Source: Terrihabitans soli
Lineage (GTDB): Bacteria > Pseudomonadota > Alphaproteobacteria > Rhizobiales > Methylopilaceae
NCBI RefSeq assembly: GCF_014191545.1
Contig: NZ_AP023361.1
Coordinates: 2,694,501-2,758,500 of the forward strand
Direction: 5' to 3'
DNA: 64,000 nt
Shown here piece by piece: positions 56,209 through 64,000 of the stretch (positions are counted from its first letter, which is position 1; each line of letters starts with the position of its first letter). Made by a program: the position numbers and the translations under genes. The notes under the pieces are model-generated. The model was not told the DNA's origin. It saw nothing but the letters and a program-made list of their open reading frames with translations, and searched no databases.

Positions 56209-56241
56209 TCCCGGGACAATTGGGGCAGAAGGTGACGGAAG

Positions 56242-56312
56242 AAAGGGCGGGAGGCGATCCTCGGAGGGGGTCCGTCGCTGGAGTGAGCGATTAGAACCGG
56301 CCCCCGCCCTTT
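56242..56312. other. long inverted repeat, possible terminator or small RNA
   Basis: AAAGGGCGGG (56242-56251) pairs with CCCGCCCTTT (56303-56312), enclosing 51 nt that hold smaller complementary segments. On the plus strand TT follows the stem, giving a T5 run at 56310-56314. It lies between the starts and ends of the transglycosylase and pckA genes, both on the minus strand, so a pckA terminator is possible but the U-tract is on the wrong side. A plus-strand small RNA is the other reading. Confidence 0.35.
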
Positions 56313-56348
56313 TTAGCCGCGAGAACGCACACGGCTATCCGCTGAATT

Positions 56349-57935
56349 TTACTCCGCCGGTTCGAACACGCCCGGCGATGCTGCGATCACATCCGGCGCG
56401 ACATGCTCTTCGAAGCGCTTGAAGTTTTCCTGGAACATGCCGACGAGCTTGCGCGCCTGCACATCGTAGGCAGCCTTGTCGTCCCAGGTCGAACGCGGAT
56501 CGAGCAGCGCCGAGGGCACGCCCGGCACGGCGACCGGAACCTCAAAGCCGAAATTCGGATCCTTGCGGAACTCGACATTGTCGAGCTGGCCCGAGAGCGC
56601 CGCGGAGAGCAGCGCGCGCGTTGCCTTGATCGGCATGCGCTTGCCGGTACCGAACGGACCGCCGGTCCAGCCGGTCGAGATCAGCCAGCAGGTCGAACCG
56701 TGCTTTGCGATCTTCTGGCGCAGGAGCTCGCCATATTCCGACGGATGACGCGGCATGAAGGGCGCGCCGAAGCAGGTCGAGAACGTCGCCTGCGGCTCGG
56801 TCACACCCTTCTCGGTGCCGGCGACCTTGGCCGTATAGCCGGAGAGGAAGTGATACATCGCCTGCTGCGGCGTCAGGCGCGCGATCGGCGGCATGACGCC
56901 GAAGGCGTCCGCCGTCAGCATCATGACATTCTTCGGCGCTTCGGCGCGGCCGGTCTCGCTGGCGTTCGGAATGTAGTGCAGCGGATAGGCGACGCGGCCG
57001 TTCTCCGTCTTCGACACATCGTCGTAATCGGGAATGCGCGTCTCCGGATCGATGGCGACGTTTTCGAGGATCGAGCCGAACATCTTGGTCGCGGCATAAA
57101 TCTCGGGTTCGGCATCGGCCGACAGGTTGATCGTCTTGGCGTAGCAGCCGCCTTCGAAATTGAAGATGCCGTTATCGCTCCAGCCATGCTCGTCGTCGCC
57201 GAGCAGGATGCGCTGCGGATCGGCCGAGAGCGTCGTCTTGCCGGTGCCGGAGAGGCCGAAGAACAGGGCCGAGCCGCCGTTCTTGCCGACATTGGCCGAG
57301 CAATGCATCGGCAGGATGCCCTTGGCGGGCAGAAAGAAGTTGAGCGCGCCGAACACCGACTTCTTCATTTCGCCGGCATAGGACGAGTTGCCGATGAGCA
57401 CGAGGCCGCGCGACAGGTCGACGCCGATAATGGTTTCGGTGCGCGCGCCATGGCGCTTCGGATCGGCCTTGAAGCTCGGCAGATCGATGATTGTCATATC
57501 GGGGACGAAGCCCGCGAGGTCGGCCTGCGGCGGGCGGATCAGCATGGTGCGGATGAACAGCGAGTGCCATGCATATTCGGTGTAGACGCGGACCTTGATG
57601 CGGTTCGCCGGATCGGCGCCGCCATAGAGATCCTGGGCGAAGAGCTCTTTGCCCTTCAGATGCTCAAGGAAGTCGGCGTGAAGGGTGTCGAAGTTCTCAG
57701 GGCTGATCGCCGCGTTGTTGTCCCACCAGACCTGGCCTTCCGTCAGCTTGTCGCGGACGATGAACTTGTCCTTGGGGCTGCGGCCGGTATGGACGCCGGT
57801 ATCGGCGGCAAAAGCGCCGTAGGCCGTAAACTCGCCTTCGCCGCGTCGGACGGCTTCCTCGACAAGCTGGGTCTCAAGAAGGTTCGACTTCACTTTCGCG
57901 AGGTCGTCGATACGTACGTTTTTTGCCGTCGCCAT
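56349..57935 (-). CDS. pckA: phosphoenolpyruvate carboxykinase (ATP)
   Basis: 528 aa, ATP-dependent type: kinase-1a P-loop [14 protein letters not shown] (about 227-240), [17 protein letters not shown]-like [20 protein letters not shown] and [15 protein letters not shown]. It converts oxaloacetate to PEP for gluconeogenesis. The ATG at 57935 has GGTGG 8 nt upstream; another ATG two codons earlier is possible. Placed before chvI-chvG as in rhizobia, where ChvG/ChvI was found next to pckA. The upstream 373 bp holds palindromes. Confidence 0.96.
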   Translation of the reverse strand: MATAKNVRIDDLAKVKSNLLETQLVEEAVRRGEGEFTAYGAFAADTGVHTGRSPKDKFIVRDKLTEGQVWWDNNAAISPENFDTLHADFLEHLKGKELFAQDLYGGADPANRIKVRVYTEYAWHSLFIRTMLIRPPQADLAGFVPDMTIIDLPSFKADPKRHGARTETIIGVDLSRGLVLIGNSSYAGEMKKSVFGALNFFLPAKGILPMHCSANVGKNGGSALFFGLSGTGKTTLSADPQRILLGDDEHGWSDNGIFNFEGGCYAKTINLSADAEPEIYAATKMFGSILENVAIDPETRIPDYDDVSKTENGRVAYPLHYIPNASETGRAEAPKNVMMLTADAFGVMPPIARLTPQQAMYHFLSGYTAKVAGTEKGVTEPQATFSTCFGAPFMPRHPSEYGELLRQKIAKHGSTCWLISTGWTGGPFGTGKRMPIKATRALLSAALSGQLDNVEFRKDPNFGFEVPVAVPGVPSALLDPRSTWDDKAAYDVQARKLVGMFQENFKRFEEHVAPDVIAASPGVFEPAE

Positions 57936-58308
57936 TGCCATCCACCGAAGTTGGGGCTGAGGCAATTGCGCGGTTCCGACACCAGCGCAAGACGTTTTTT
58001 GCTGCGCTTAGTACAGGTTAAAAACGCGCACGTTTTTGTGATGCAACGTTGATGAAACGCAGTCTGGCGCCAGAGGATGACGGAACCGTGTGAAGCGCCG
58101 ACTCTGCGCCTACGTCGGTGCTGTCCGCTGCGCTGTGTGCCGCTTCATGAAAGTTTTGTTTCATAAGCGTATCGGCGCATTTTATGTGGTGTACCACATG
58201 CCACCAAAATAGTTGGTGGATGTGTTCTTCTGTCACGCTGGCGTTTCAACTCTTGAACGCTGCGCATGCAATTGCACGGAAATGGAGAGAGGGCTCACTC
58301 GCGCCGTA
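57936..58308 (-). promoter_or_regulatory. 373-bp upstream region of pckA with two dyads
   Basis: No convincing gene is present. Two inverted repeats stand out: ATGAAA-N6-TTTCAT (58147-58164) and ATGTGGT-GT-ACCACAT (58184-58199), both likely protein-binding sites; the second looks like a GntR- or LacI-class operator. The region is longer than any other non-coding stretch here, suggesting complex control of gluconeogenesis. Confidence 0.5.
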
Positions 58309-59025
58309 TCAGACGGCGCGAGCTTTCTCGGCGAGCGCGACGAGCGTGTGACGCAAGGGGCCCGGGCCGCGCACCCGTTCGGGGAATCGCAGATAGAGCG
58401 CCTTGCCTTCGGACGAGATTTCCATGCCTTCCGGATCGAGCCCGTCGGCGCGCCAGCTGCCGCCCGATACGCCGAGAAGCTTTTCGGCATAAAGGCCGAG
58501 TGCATCGGCATGGTCTTCGTTCATATGCGCGACGGCACCTGCCTCGGCGGCCAGAAGCTCGGCGGCATCGGCGGTCTCGGTCACAATCACCTCGCGCGGC
58601 ATGCTGCGGATGCGTCCGAAGCCGGCAACGAGATGGGCGCTTTGGGGCTCAAGCCGCCAGAAGGCGAAATCCTTGAAGCCGGCAAAGCTGTCGGCCGTCG
58701 GGTGGCGGGCGAGATAGCGCCGCCGGTCCTCGGGATCCTGGGTCACCGCGACATTGCCCGAAACGCTGACCCTTGCCCCGGCCAGGGGGTCATGAAGGCT
58801 GACATCCTCGAACAGGAGGGAGGCCCTAGGGTCGGATTTGAGGTTTTGGGTGTGTTTGGCCAGCTCCGACAGGAGGAGCAGCGGAGCCCCGTCGAAGCCG
58901 GTTGCCACTGCAACCAGAGAGACATAGGGCGCCCCTGATTCGCGGTCTGTGGTCGCCAGAGCCGCTTTGCGGCCCCTCCGGATCAAATTCTTCGCTTCGG
59001 TGCCGTATTCCATGCCTTCGCTCAT
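58309..59025 (-). CDS. HugZ-like pyridoxamine-oxidase-fold protein (heme utilisation family)
   Basis: 238 aa. Residues 1-150 form a split-barrel FMN/heme-binding fold (LIRRGRKAALATTDRESGAP, LLLLSELAKHTQNLKSDPRA); residues about 155-235 are a DUF2470 domain (AHMNEDHADALGLYAEKLLG). This two-domain layout is that of HugZ and related heme oxygenase-like proteins. Whether it degrades heme or reduces another substrate is open. Divergent from chvI. Confidence 0.85.
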   Translation of the reverse strand: MSEGMEYGTEAKNLIRRGRKAALATTDRESGAPYVSLVAVATGFDGAPLLLLSELAKHTQNLKSDPRASLLFEDVSLHDPLAGARVSVSGNVAVTQDPEDRRRYLARHPTADSFAGFKDFAFWRLEPQSAHLVAGFGRIRSMPREVIVTETADAAELLAAEAGAVAHMNEDHADALGLYAEKLLGVSGGSWRADGLDPEGMEISSEGKALYLRFPERVRGPGPLRHTLVALAEKARAV

Positions 59026-59190
59026 GCCGTTTACCTAGTCCCCTTAAAGGGCGAAAAAACACTCGAATTTGAGGGGAAAAGCTTGGTTTTACCCCTGCCC
59101 GGCCCCATATGCTGAAGCCAGAGCGGCCATATTTCGGCCATGCGTGGCGCGTTCAAGGCCATGACACGGGAAAAGAGGGCAGCCAATCCG

Positions 59191-59901
59191 ATGCCAACCA
59201 TCGCGCTGGTCGATGACGACCGCAACATCCTGACCTCCGTTTCGATTGCTCTCGAGACCGAGGGCTACCGGATCTCGACCTATACGGATGGCGCCGCCGC
59301 CCTGGAAGGCCTCAAGGCCAACCCGCCGGACCTTGCCATCTTCGATATCAAGATGCCCCGCATGGACGGTATGGAGCTCCTCCGCCGCCTGCGCCAGAAG
59401 TCGGAAATGCCGGTCATTTTCCTCACCTCCAAGGATGAGGAAATCGACGAGCTGTTCGGCCTCAAAATGGGCGCCGACGACTTTATCAAGAAGCCCTTCT
59501 CGCAGCGCCTGCTGGTCGAGCGCGTGAAAGCGGTTTTGCGCAGAGCCGCCGCGCGCGATCCCGCAGCCCCGGTCAAAGCGGGCGAAGGCGTTCCCGGCAA
59601 GGCGCTGGAACGCGGCAGCCTCTTGATGGATTCAGAGCGCCATACCTGCACCTGGAAGGGCGAGCCGGTCACGCTCACCGTCACCGAATTCCTCATTCTT
59701 CAGGCGCTGGCGACCCGCCCCGGCGTGGTTAAGAGCCGTAACGCCCTGATGGATGCGGCCTATGACGATCAGGTCTATGTCGATGACCGTACGATCGACA
59801 GCCACATCAAGCGCCTGCGCAAGAAGTTCAAGGCGACCGACGACAGCTTCGAAATGATCGAAACCCTGTACGGCGTCGGCTATCGCTTTAAGGAAGCCTG
59901 A
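59191..59901 (+). CDS. chvI: ChvI-type two-component response regulator (OmpR family)
   Basis: 236 aa starting [20 protein letters not shown], nearly the ChvI consensus. Receiver Asp-52 in [34 protein letters not shown] and C-terminal winged helix [20 protein letters not shown] with [14 protein letters not shown]. With ChvG it controls acid, envelope and symbiosis/virulence genes in rhizobia and Agrobacterium. I chose the ATG at 59191 by homology; the frame opens 17 codons earlier, and the SD is poorly spaced. 47 bp before chvG. Confidence 0.96.
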   Translation: MPTIALVDDDRNILTSVSIALETEGYRISTYTDGAAALEGLKANPPDLAIFDIKMPRMDGMELLRRLRQKSEMPVIFLTSKDEEIDELFGLKMGADDFIKKPFSQRLLVERVKAVLRRAAARDPAAPVKAGEGVPGKALERGSLLMDSERHTCTWKGEPVTLTVTEFLILQALATRPGVVKSRNALMDAAYDDQVYVDDRTIDSHIKRLRKKFKATDDSFEMIETLYGVGYRFKEA

Positions 59902-59948
59902 GCCCTTCATTTGACGCGGGGCAGGCCCGGAGCGCATTTTCCGGCGCG

Positions 59949-61715
59949 ATGAGCGTGGATATTCAACAGTCTGGCCAAACACGGACAGAAGCGGCGGCCG
60001 AAAGCCGGCCCGCTTCTCTGCGCCGTTCGCGCCTGTCCGGCTTTTTCGGCTTCTCCAGCCTGACGCGCCGCATCGTCGTTCTGAACCTTGCCGGCCTGGT
60101 CGCCCTCCTCTCGGGCATTCTCTATCTCAACCAGTTCCGCGCCGGCCTGATCGAGGCGCGCATCCAGAGCCTGACCATACAGGGCGAGATCATGGCCGGG
60201 GCGATTGCGGCCTCGGCCACCTCGACCTCCGAACAGGACTCGCTCTGGGTTGATCCCGACAAGCTGATGAACATCGCACCGTCCGAGATGCTCGATCCGG
60301 ACGGCGCGATCGAAAGCCTCGACTTTCCGATCAATCCCGAACGCGTCGCGCCGATGCTGCGCCGCCTCATCACGCCGACGCGCACGCGCGCCCGCATCTA
60401 CGATGCCGGCGGCCAGCTTCTCCTCGACAGCCAGAGCCTTTACGGCCCGGGCGATATTCTGCGCCTCGACATTCCGACGCCGCAGGCCGTGCGCTCAAAG
60501 CCGCTGCTCGACCGCATGGTCGACATGGTTCAGTCTTGGCTCTTCCGCAACGATCTGCCGACCTATGAAGACCTGACCGGCGGCGAGTATCCGGAAGTCA
60601 AACAGGCGCTGTCCGGTGCGCCGACCGCCGTTGTGCGCGCCAACAAGCAGAGCGAGATGATCGTTTCGGTCGCCGTGCCGATCCAGCGCTTCCGCACCGT
60701 GCAGGGCGCACTCATGCTCTCAACACTCGGCGGCGACATCGACGACATCGTTCAGGCCGAGCGCCTCGCCATCGTCCGCGTCTTCCTTGTCGCGGCTTTG
60801 GTGATGGTCGTTCTGTCCATACTTCTTGCCGGCACGATTGCAGGTCCCGTGCGCCGCCTTGCCAATGCCGCCGACCGCGTCAGGCTGCGCGTCGACCGGC
60901 GCGCGGAATTGCCTGATTTTTCGGACCGAAACGACGAAATCGGTCATCTGTCGACCTCGTTCCGCGAAATGACCGACGCGCTTTATAACCGCATGGAAGC
61001 GATCGAACGCTTTGCCGCGGACGTCGCGCATGAGCTGAAAAACCCGCTCACTTCTCTGCGCTCAGCCGTCGAGACCCTGCCGCTGGCGAAGACGGACGAT
61101 TCCAAGAAGCGCCTTCTCTCCGTCATCGAGCACGATGTGCGCCGCCTCGACCGGCTGATCTCCGACATTTCGGATGCCTCGCGCCTCGATGCCGAACTGC
61201 AGCGCCAGGATCTCGACACGGTCGATATCGGCCGCATGCTGACGACCATCACCTCGGCGCAGAACGATGTGCATTCGGAAGAAGCGTCGATCATTCTCGA
61301 CATCGCCGAGAGCGCCCGCGCGCCGAACCGGCTGCGCCTCAAGGGCCATGACCTTCGCCTCGGCCAGGTCTTCACCAACCTCATCGACAATGCGCGCTCG
61401 TTCACGCCGCCCAAGGGCCAGGTGCGCGTCTCCATCCGCCGCGACCGCGACAACATCCTCGTCACGGTCGAAGACGACGGGCCCGGCATCCGGCCGGACG
61501 CCATCGAGCGCATCTTCGAGCGCTTCTATACCGACCGACCGACCGAGGGCTTCGGCCAGAATTCGGGGCTCGGGCTTTCGATCTCCAAGCAGATCGTCGA
61601 AGCGCATGGCGGGCAGATCTGGGCGGAGAACCGCCTCTCCTCGCAGCCCGGGGCGGACGGCAAACGCTATCCCATCGGCGCGCGCTTCACCGTGCGCCTG
61701 CCGGCGGCCAAGTGA
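59949..61715 (+). CDS. chvG: ChvG-type sensor histidine kinase
   Basis: 588 aa. First membrane segment about 42-62 (VVLNLAGLVALLSGILYL), periplasmic sensor about 63-273, second segment about 274-299, HAMP, H-box ADVAHELKNPLTSLRSAVET with His-361, and ATPase motifs NLIDNARSF, DDGPGIR, GLGLSISKQIVE. In rhizobia the periplasmic regulator ExoR inhibits ChvG; exoR is not in the window. It is followed by a palindromic repeat and then hprK. Confidence 0.95.
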   Translation: MSVDIQQSGQTRTEAAAESRPASLRRSRLSGFFGFSSLTRRIVVLNLAGLVALLSGILYLNQFRAGLIEARIQSLTIQGEIMAGAIAASATSTSEQDSLWVDPDKLMNIAPSEMLDPDGAIESLDFPINPERVAPMLRRLITPTRTRARIYDAGGQLLLDSQSLYGPGDILRLDIPTPQAVRSKPLLDRMVDMVQSWLFRNDLPTYEDLTGGEYPEVKQALSGAPTAVVRANKQSEMIVSVAVPIQRFRTVQGALMLSTLGGDIDDIVQAERLAIVRVFLVAALVMVVLSILLAGTIAGPVRRLANAADRVRLRVDRRAELPDFSDRNDEIGHLSTSFREMTDALYNRMEAIERFAADVAHELKNPLTSLRSAVETLPLAKTDDSKKRLLSVIEHDVRRLDRLISDISDASRLDAELQRQDLDTVDIGRMLTTITSAQNDVHSEEASIILDIAESARAPNRLRLKGHDLRLGQVFTNLIDNARSFTPPKGQVRVSIRRDRDNILVTVEDDGPGIRPDAIERIFERFYTDRPTEGFGQNSGLGLSISKQIVEAHGGQIWAENRLSSQPGADGKRYPIGARFTVRLPAAK

Positions 61716-61720
61716 CCCCC

Positions 61721-61841
61721 TTCGGCCTCATCCTGAGGAGGTGCGCAGCGCCGTCTCGAAGGATGAACCACGCGCTCGGAGTCTGCCGCCCATCCTTCGA
61801 GACGCGATGCTCCGCATCGCACCTCAGGATGAGGGCCGAGG
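61721..61841. repeat. long imperfect palindromic element between chvG and hprK
   Basis: A 121-bp nested inverted repeat: outer arms around GGCCTCATCCTGAGGAGGTGCG (61724-61745) with CGCACCTCAGGATGAGGGCC (61818-61837), inner arms GTCTCGAAGGATG (61753-61765) with CATCCTTCGAGAC (61791-61803). The GAAGGATG and CTCAGGATGAGG words are those of REP-like elements scattered in rhizobial genomes. One copy is in the window. It can fold as a long hairpin and could act as an mRNA stabiliser or weak terminator. Confidence 0.8.
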
Positions 61842-61854
61842 AAGGGAACCGCTA

Positions 61855-62352
61855 ATGCCGACGATCCACGCGAGCTGCGTAAGTTTCGGCGGGATCGGCC
61901 TTCTGATCCGCGGCGCCTCGGGCGCCGGCAAATCCCGGACTGCTCATATTCTGATCAACCGCACCCCCCTCTATGGGGTCGAGACCCGCCTCGTCGCCGA
62001 CGACCGGGTGGCCCTCGAGCTGCGGGACGGCGCCCTCTTCGCCCGCCCGCCCGAGCCCCTTAAAGGCCTGATCGAGATCCGGGGTCTTGGGCTCGTACGC
62101 CTTCCGTTTCTTGAGGAAATGCGGCTCGGCCTTGTCCTCGATCTGCTGCCGGAGGATGAGATTCCCCGCCTGCCGGAACCCGCCGATCTGAACGCCCAAT
62201 TAGAGGGCGTCAGTTTGCCGCGATGCTTTAGTGCATCCCCGGAGTGCAGTTTAGACGTATTATTAACCATATGCGGCCACACTGATGGTTCGCTGGAAGA
62301 CCATTCCGCTCTTGCGTCAGTAAGATTTGATGGAAAGACTAAGCGCCCTTGA
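61855..62352 (+). CDS. hprK: HPr kinase/phosphorylase, short alphaproteobacterial form
   Basis: 165 aa, only the catalytic C-terminal domain of HprK (Bacillus HprK is about 310 aa). P-loop GASGAGKS (20-27) and the family signature IEIRGLGLVRLP are present. It phosphorylates and dephosphorylates the regulatory Ser of HPr (S61 of the HPr encoded at 62797). The short form lies in the chvG-hprK-IIA-HPr cluster of many Alphaproteobacteria. The ATG follows GGAAGGGAACCGCTA and directly succeeds the palindromic repeat. Confidence 0.92.
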   Translation: MPTIHASCVSFGGIGLLIRGASGAGKSRTAHILINRTPLYGVETRLVADDRVALELRDGALFARPPEPLKGLIEIRGLGLVRLPFLEEMRLGLVLDLLPEDEIPRLPEPADLNAQLEGVSLPRCFSASPECSLDVLLTICGHTDGSLEDHSALASVRFDGKTKRP

Positions 62353-62398
62353 AGCCGCGTCCGGCGTCCCGACATATGTGGGACGTCCTGAGGAGCTG

Positions 62399-62800
62399 AT
62401 GATCGGCATTGTCCTCGTGACCCACGGTAATCTGGCATGCGAGTTCCGTTCGGCACTCGAACATGTCGTGGGTCCGCAGCAACAGATTGAAACCATCACG
62501 ATTGGTCCCGAAGACGATATGGAAAATCGGCGTCAGGACATCATGGATGCGTGTAAGCGCGTCGATGCCGGAGAAGGCGTCGTCGTCTGCACCGACATGT
62601 TCGGCGGCACCCCGTCCAATCTGGCGATTTCCTGCATGAACGGCCGCAAGATCGAAGTGGTCGCCGGCATCAACCTGCCGATGCTCATCAAGCTCGCCTC
62701 CGTGCGTCACGAAGTCGGCCTCGCCGAAGCCGTTGCCCAGGCTCAGGATGCGGGACGGAAATACATCTCCGTCGCGAGTCGCGTCCTGGCCGGAAAATGA
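62399..62800 (+). CDS. PTS mannose-type IIA component (regulatory)
   Basis: 133 aa of the EIIA-Man fold starting MIGIVLVTHGNLACEFRSAL; the phosphorylated residue is His-9. Also CTDMFGGTPSNLAISCM and GINLPMLIKLASVRHE. No sugar permease is present, so it is a regulatory IIA of the incomplete alphaproteobacterial PTS. The ATG at 62399 follows TGAGGAGCTG; the frame opens 24 codons earlier inside the end of hprK. It overlaps ptsH by 4 bp. Confidence 0.92.
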   Translation: MIGIVLVTHGNLACEFRSALEHVVGPQQQIETITIGPEDDMENRRQDIMDACKRVDAGEGVVVCTDMFGGTPSNLAISCMNGRKIEVVAGINLPMLIKLASVRHEVGLAEAVAQAQDAGRKYISVASRVLAGK

Positions 62801-63111
62801 TCGACCCGCTCGGCTGGCCGGGAAAGCCCGCCGCCGGCGGCACCATCACCCGCGAAATCATGATCACCAATAAGCGCGGACTGCACGCCCGCGCGTCGGC
62901 GAAATTCGTCCAGACGGTCGAGCTCTATCAATCGCATGTCACGGTGACGAAGGGCGGCGACACCGTCGGCGGCACTTCGATCATGGGCCTGATGATGCTG
63001 GCTGCCGGACCCGGTTCCACCATTGTGGTCACCGCAAAGGGCTATGAAGCGCGCGAATGCCTCGATGCGCTCGAAGGCCTGCTCTCCGACAAATTCGGCG
63101 AAGGCGAATAA
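62797..63111 (+). CDS. ptsH: HPr phosphocarrier protein
   Basis: 104 aa. His-30 in NKRGLHARASAKF receives phosphate from enzyme I, and Ser-61 in GTSIMGLMMLAAGPG is the HprK target. An N-terminal extension of about 15 residues precedes the usual start. It donates phosphate to PtsN-type and EIIA-Man-type regulators. Enzyme I is not in the window. Confidence 0.95.
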   Translation: MIDPLGWPGKPAAGGTITREIMITNKRGLHARASAKFVQTVELYQSHVTVTKGGDTVGGTSIMGLMMLAAGPGSTIVVTAKGYEARECLDALEGLLSDKFGEGE

Positions 63112-63184
63112 CGCAGCACTCCGGGTTTCCCCGTTAGCCAGGAGAAGAATTTCCCTTCCCGGCGCGGACCCTTAGACTGCCGCC

Positions 63185-64000
63185 ATGCCGCATCACACCC
63201 CGCTTATCGCCACCATCGTTGCCGGTCTCGGCATCGCGTTCATTTTCGGCACGATCGCCCACCGGCTGAAACTGCCGCCGATTGCGGGCTATCTCCTGGC
63301 CGGCGTCCTCATCGGCCCGTTCACGCCCGGCTATGTCGCGGATCAGGGCCTGGCGCTCGAACTCGCCGAAATCGGCGTGATCCTGCTGATGTTCGGCGTC
63401 GGCCTGCATTTCTCGTTGAAGGATCTTCTGTCCGTCCGCGCCATCGCCATTCCCGGCGCCATCGGCCAGATCGCCATCGCCACTGTCATGGGCGTCGGCC
63501 TTGCCTGGGCGCTCGGCTGGTCGCTCGGCGCGGGCCTCGTGCTCGGCCTGTCGCTCTCCGTCGCTTCGACCGTCGTTCTCTTGAAGGCGCTGCAGGATCG
63601 CCGCCTCGTCGAAACCGAGCGCGGCCGCATCGCCGTCGGCTGGCTGATCGTCGAAGACCTTGTGATGGTGCTGACGCTTGTCGTGCTGCCCGCCATCGCC
63701 GGGCTGATCGGCGGGCGCGAAGTCGATGCGGCGGAAGCGTCGGGAGGCGCGGGCCTTGCCGCTCTCTTCGGCCCGCTGACCATCTGGCATGCGCTGGCGC
63801 TGACGGCGCTGAAGCTCATCGCTTTCGTTGCGCTGATGATCGTCGTCGGGCGGCGGCTCGTGCCGTTTCTTCTGCACTATGTCGCCCATACCGGCTCGCG
63901 CGAACTGTTCCGATTGGCTGTTCTCGCCATCGCGCTCGGCATCGCTTTCGGTTCGGCACAGCTCTTCGGCGTGTCGTTCGCGCTCGGCGCGTTCTTCGCC
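63185..64000 (+). CDS. CPA2-family monovalent cation:proton antiporter (truncated by window end)
   Basis: 272 codons from ATG 63185 to the window edge, frame still open. Starts MPHHTPLIATIVAGLGIAFI; at least seven hydrophobic segments; HRLKLPPIAGYLLAGVLIGP and LAEIGVILLMFGVGLHFSLK are signatures of KefB/YbaL-type antiporters, with VASTVVLLKALQDRRLVETE and VGWLIVEDLVMVL further on. It probably exchanges K+ or Na+ for H+; C-terminal TrkA-N domains would lie outside. In rhizobia ahcY often follows ptsH; here it does not. Confidence 0.88.
   Translation, partial: MPHHTPLIATIVAGLGIAFIFGTIAHRLKLPPIAGYLLAGVLIGPFTPGYVADQGLALELAEIGVILLMFGVGLHFSLKDLLSVRAIAIPGAIGQIAIATVMGVGLAWALGWSLGAGLVLGLSLSVASTVVLLKALQDRRLVETERGRIAVGWLIVEDLVMVLTLVVLPAIAGLIGGREVDAAEASGGAGLAALFGPLTIWHALALTALKLIAFVALMIVVGRRLVPFLLHYVAHTGSRELFRLAVLAIALGIAFGSAQLFGVSFALGAFFA

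Noticed and set aside
58018-58236. 72-codon minus-strand frame in the pckA upstream region
   Set aside because: GTG start without SD, no conserved features, and it contains both palindromes that look like regulatory sites.
61267-61854. Long upstream extension of the hprK frame through the end of chvG and the repeat
   Set aside because: It reads the chvG sequence in the wrong frame (Arg/Ser-rich) and then the palindrome; the ATG at 61855 has a good SD and matches the family start.
1-64000. CRISPR arrays, insertion sequences, prophage or integrase genes
   Set aside because: No regularly spaced repeats, transposase or integrase motifs were seen on either strand.

Overview
The window is GC-rich chromosomal DNA, almost fully coding, and reads as a member of the Alphaproteobacteria, most likely order Hyphomicrobiales (Rhizobiales). 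The case rests on gene content and order: pckA, chvI, chvG, hprK, a mannose-type PTS IIA and HPr in a row; lptC-lptA-lptB-rpoN-ptsN in a row; an FzlA-like GST-fold protein beside uppP and an NDUFA9-like gene; and several sites resembling the alphaproteobacterial general-stress (EcfG) promoter. I saw no insertion sequence, prophage, CRISPR array or rRNA. The only RNA gene is one tRNA-Leu (CAG).

Layout. 1-700: the end of a GH3 beta-glucosidase and a small hypothetical gene. 751-3620: sulfate activation (cysD and a fused cysN-cysC). 3669-15191: a five-gene alpha-glucan operon in the order glgX, malQ, glgE, treS-maltokinase, glgB on the minus strand; this is the GlgE route from trehalose/maltose to branched glucan and back. 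15222-19957: a non-homologous end-joining cluster of ku, a BRCT/MerR/TPR-like protein and a frameshifted ligD. 20232-24178: csbD-like gene, SDR, FzlA-like GST, uppP, NDUFA9-like gene and tRNA-Leu. 24272-31273: DEAD-box helicase, FHS sugar transporter, M3 peptidase and a NodIJ-type ABC exporter. 31468-32283: a tandem pair of Tat-signal, Arg/Trp-rich small proteins. 32444-37468: RNase D, the lptCAB export genes, rpoN and ptsN. 37610-42583: single-domain response regulator, macAB efflux pump and an NhaD-like antiporter. 42813-47344: divergent PEP carboxylase homologue, orphan BrnA-like antitoxin, SleB-type hydrolase and YaiI. 47345-51204: a structured 23-codon ORF locus, then cysI and cysJ. 51364-56208: mobB/mobA, a second single-domain response regulator, the 5-oxoprolinase genes pxpA/B/C and a lytic transglycosylase. 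56349-64000: pckA, HugZ-like gene, chvI-chvG, hprK, PTS IIA, HPr and a truncated CPA2 antiporter.

Themes. Sulfate assimilation is split over two places (activation at 0.75-3.6 kb, sulfite reduction at 47.6-51.2 kb). Several stress functions sit close together: trehalose/glucan metabolism, NHEJ repair, CsbD and two orphan receivers, some with EcfG-like promoters; the best of these is a consensus GGAAC-N16-CGTT upstream of the receiver at 52654. The regulatory PTS proteins (PtsN, HPr, IIA, HprK) are present without enzyme I in the window.

Most worth a second look: the 23-codon ORF at 47443-47514, whose 15-nt perfect Shine-Dalgarno is partly locked in a perfect 11-bp hairpin; the PEP carboxylase homologue with substituted catalytic motifs; the ku/BRCT-TPR/ligD cluster with its one-base ligD frameshift; the tandem Tat-signal cationic proteins; and the EcfG-like promoters on orphan receivers. 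All family calls were made from motifs read in the translated sequence, with no database search.
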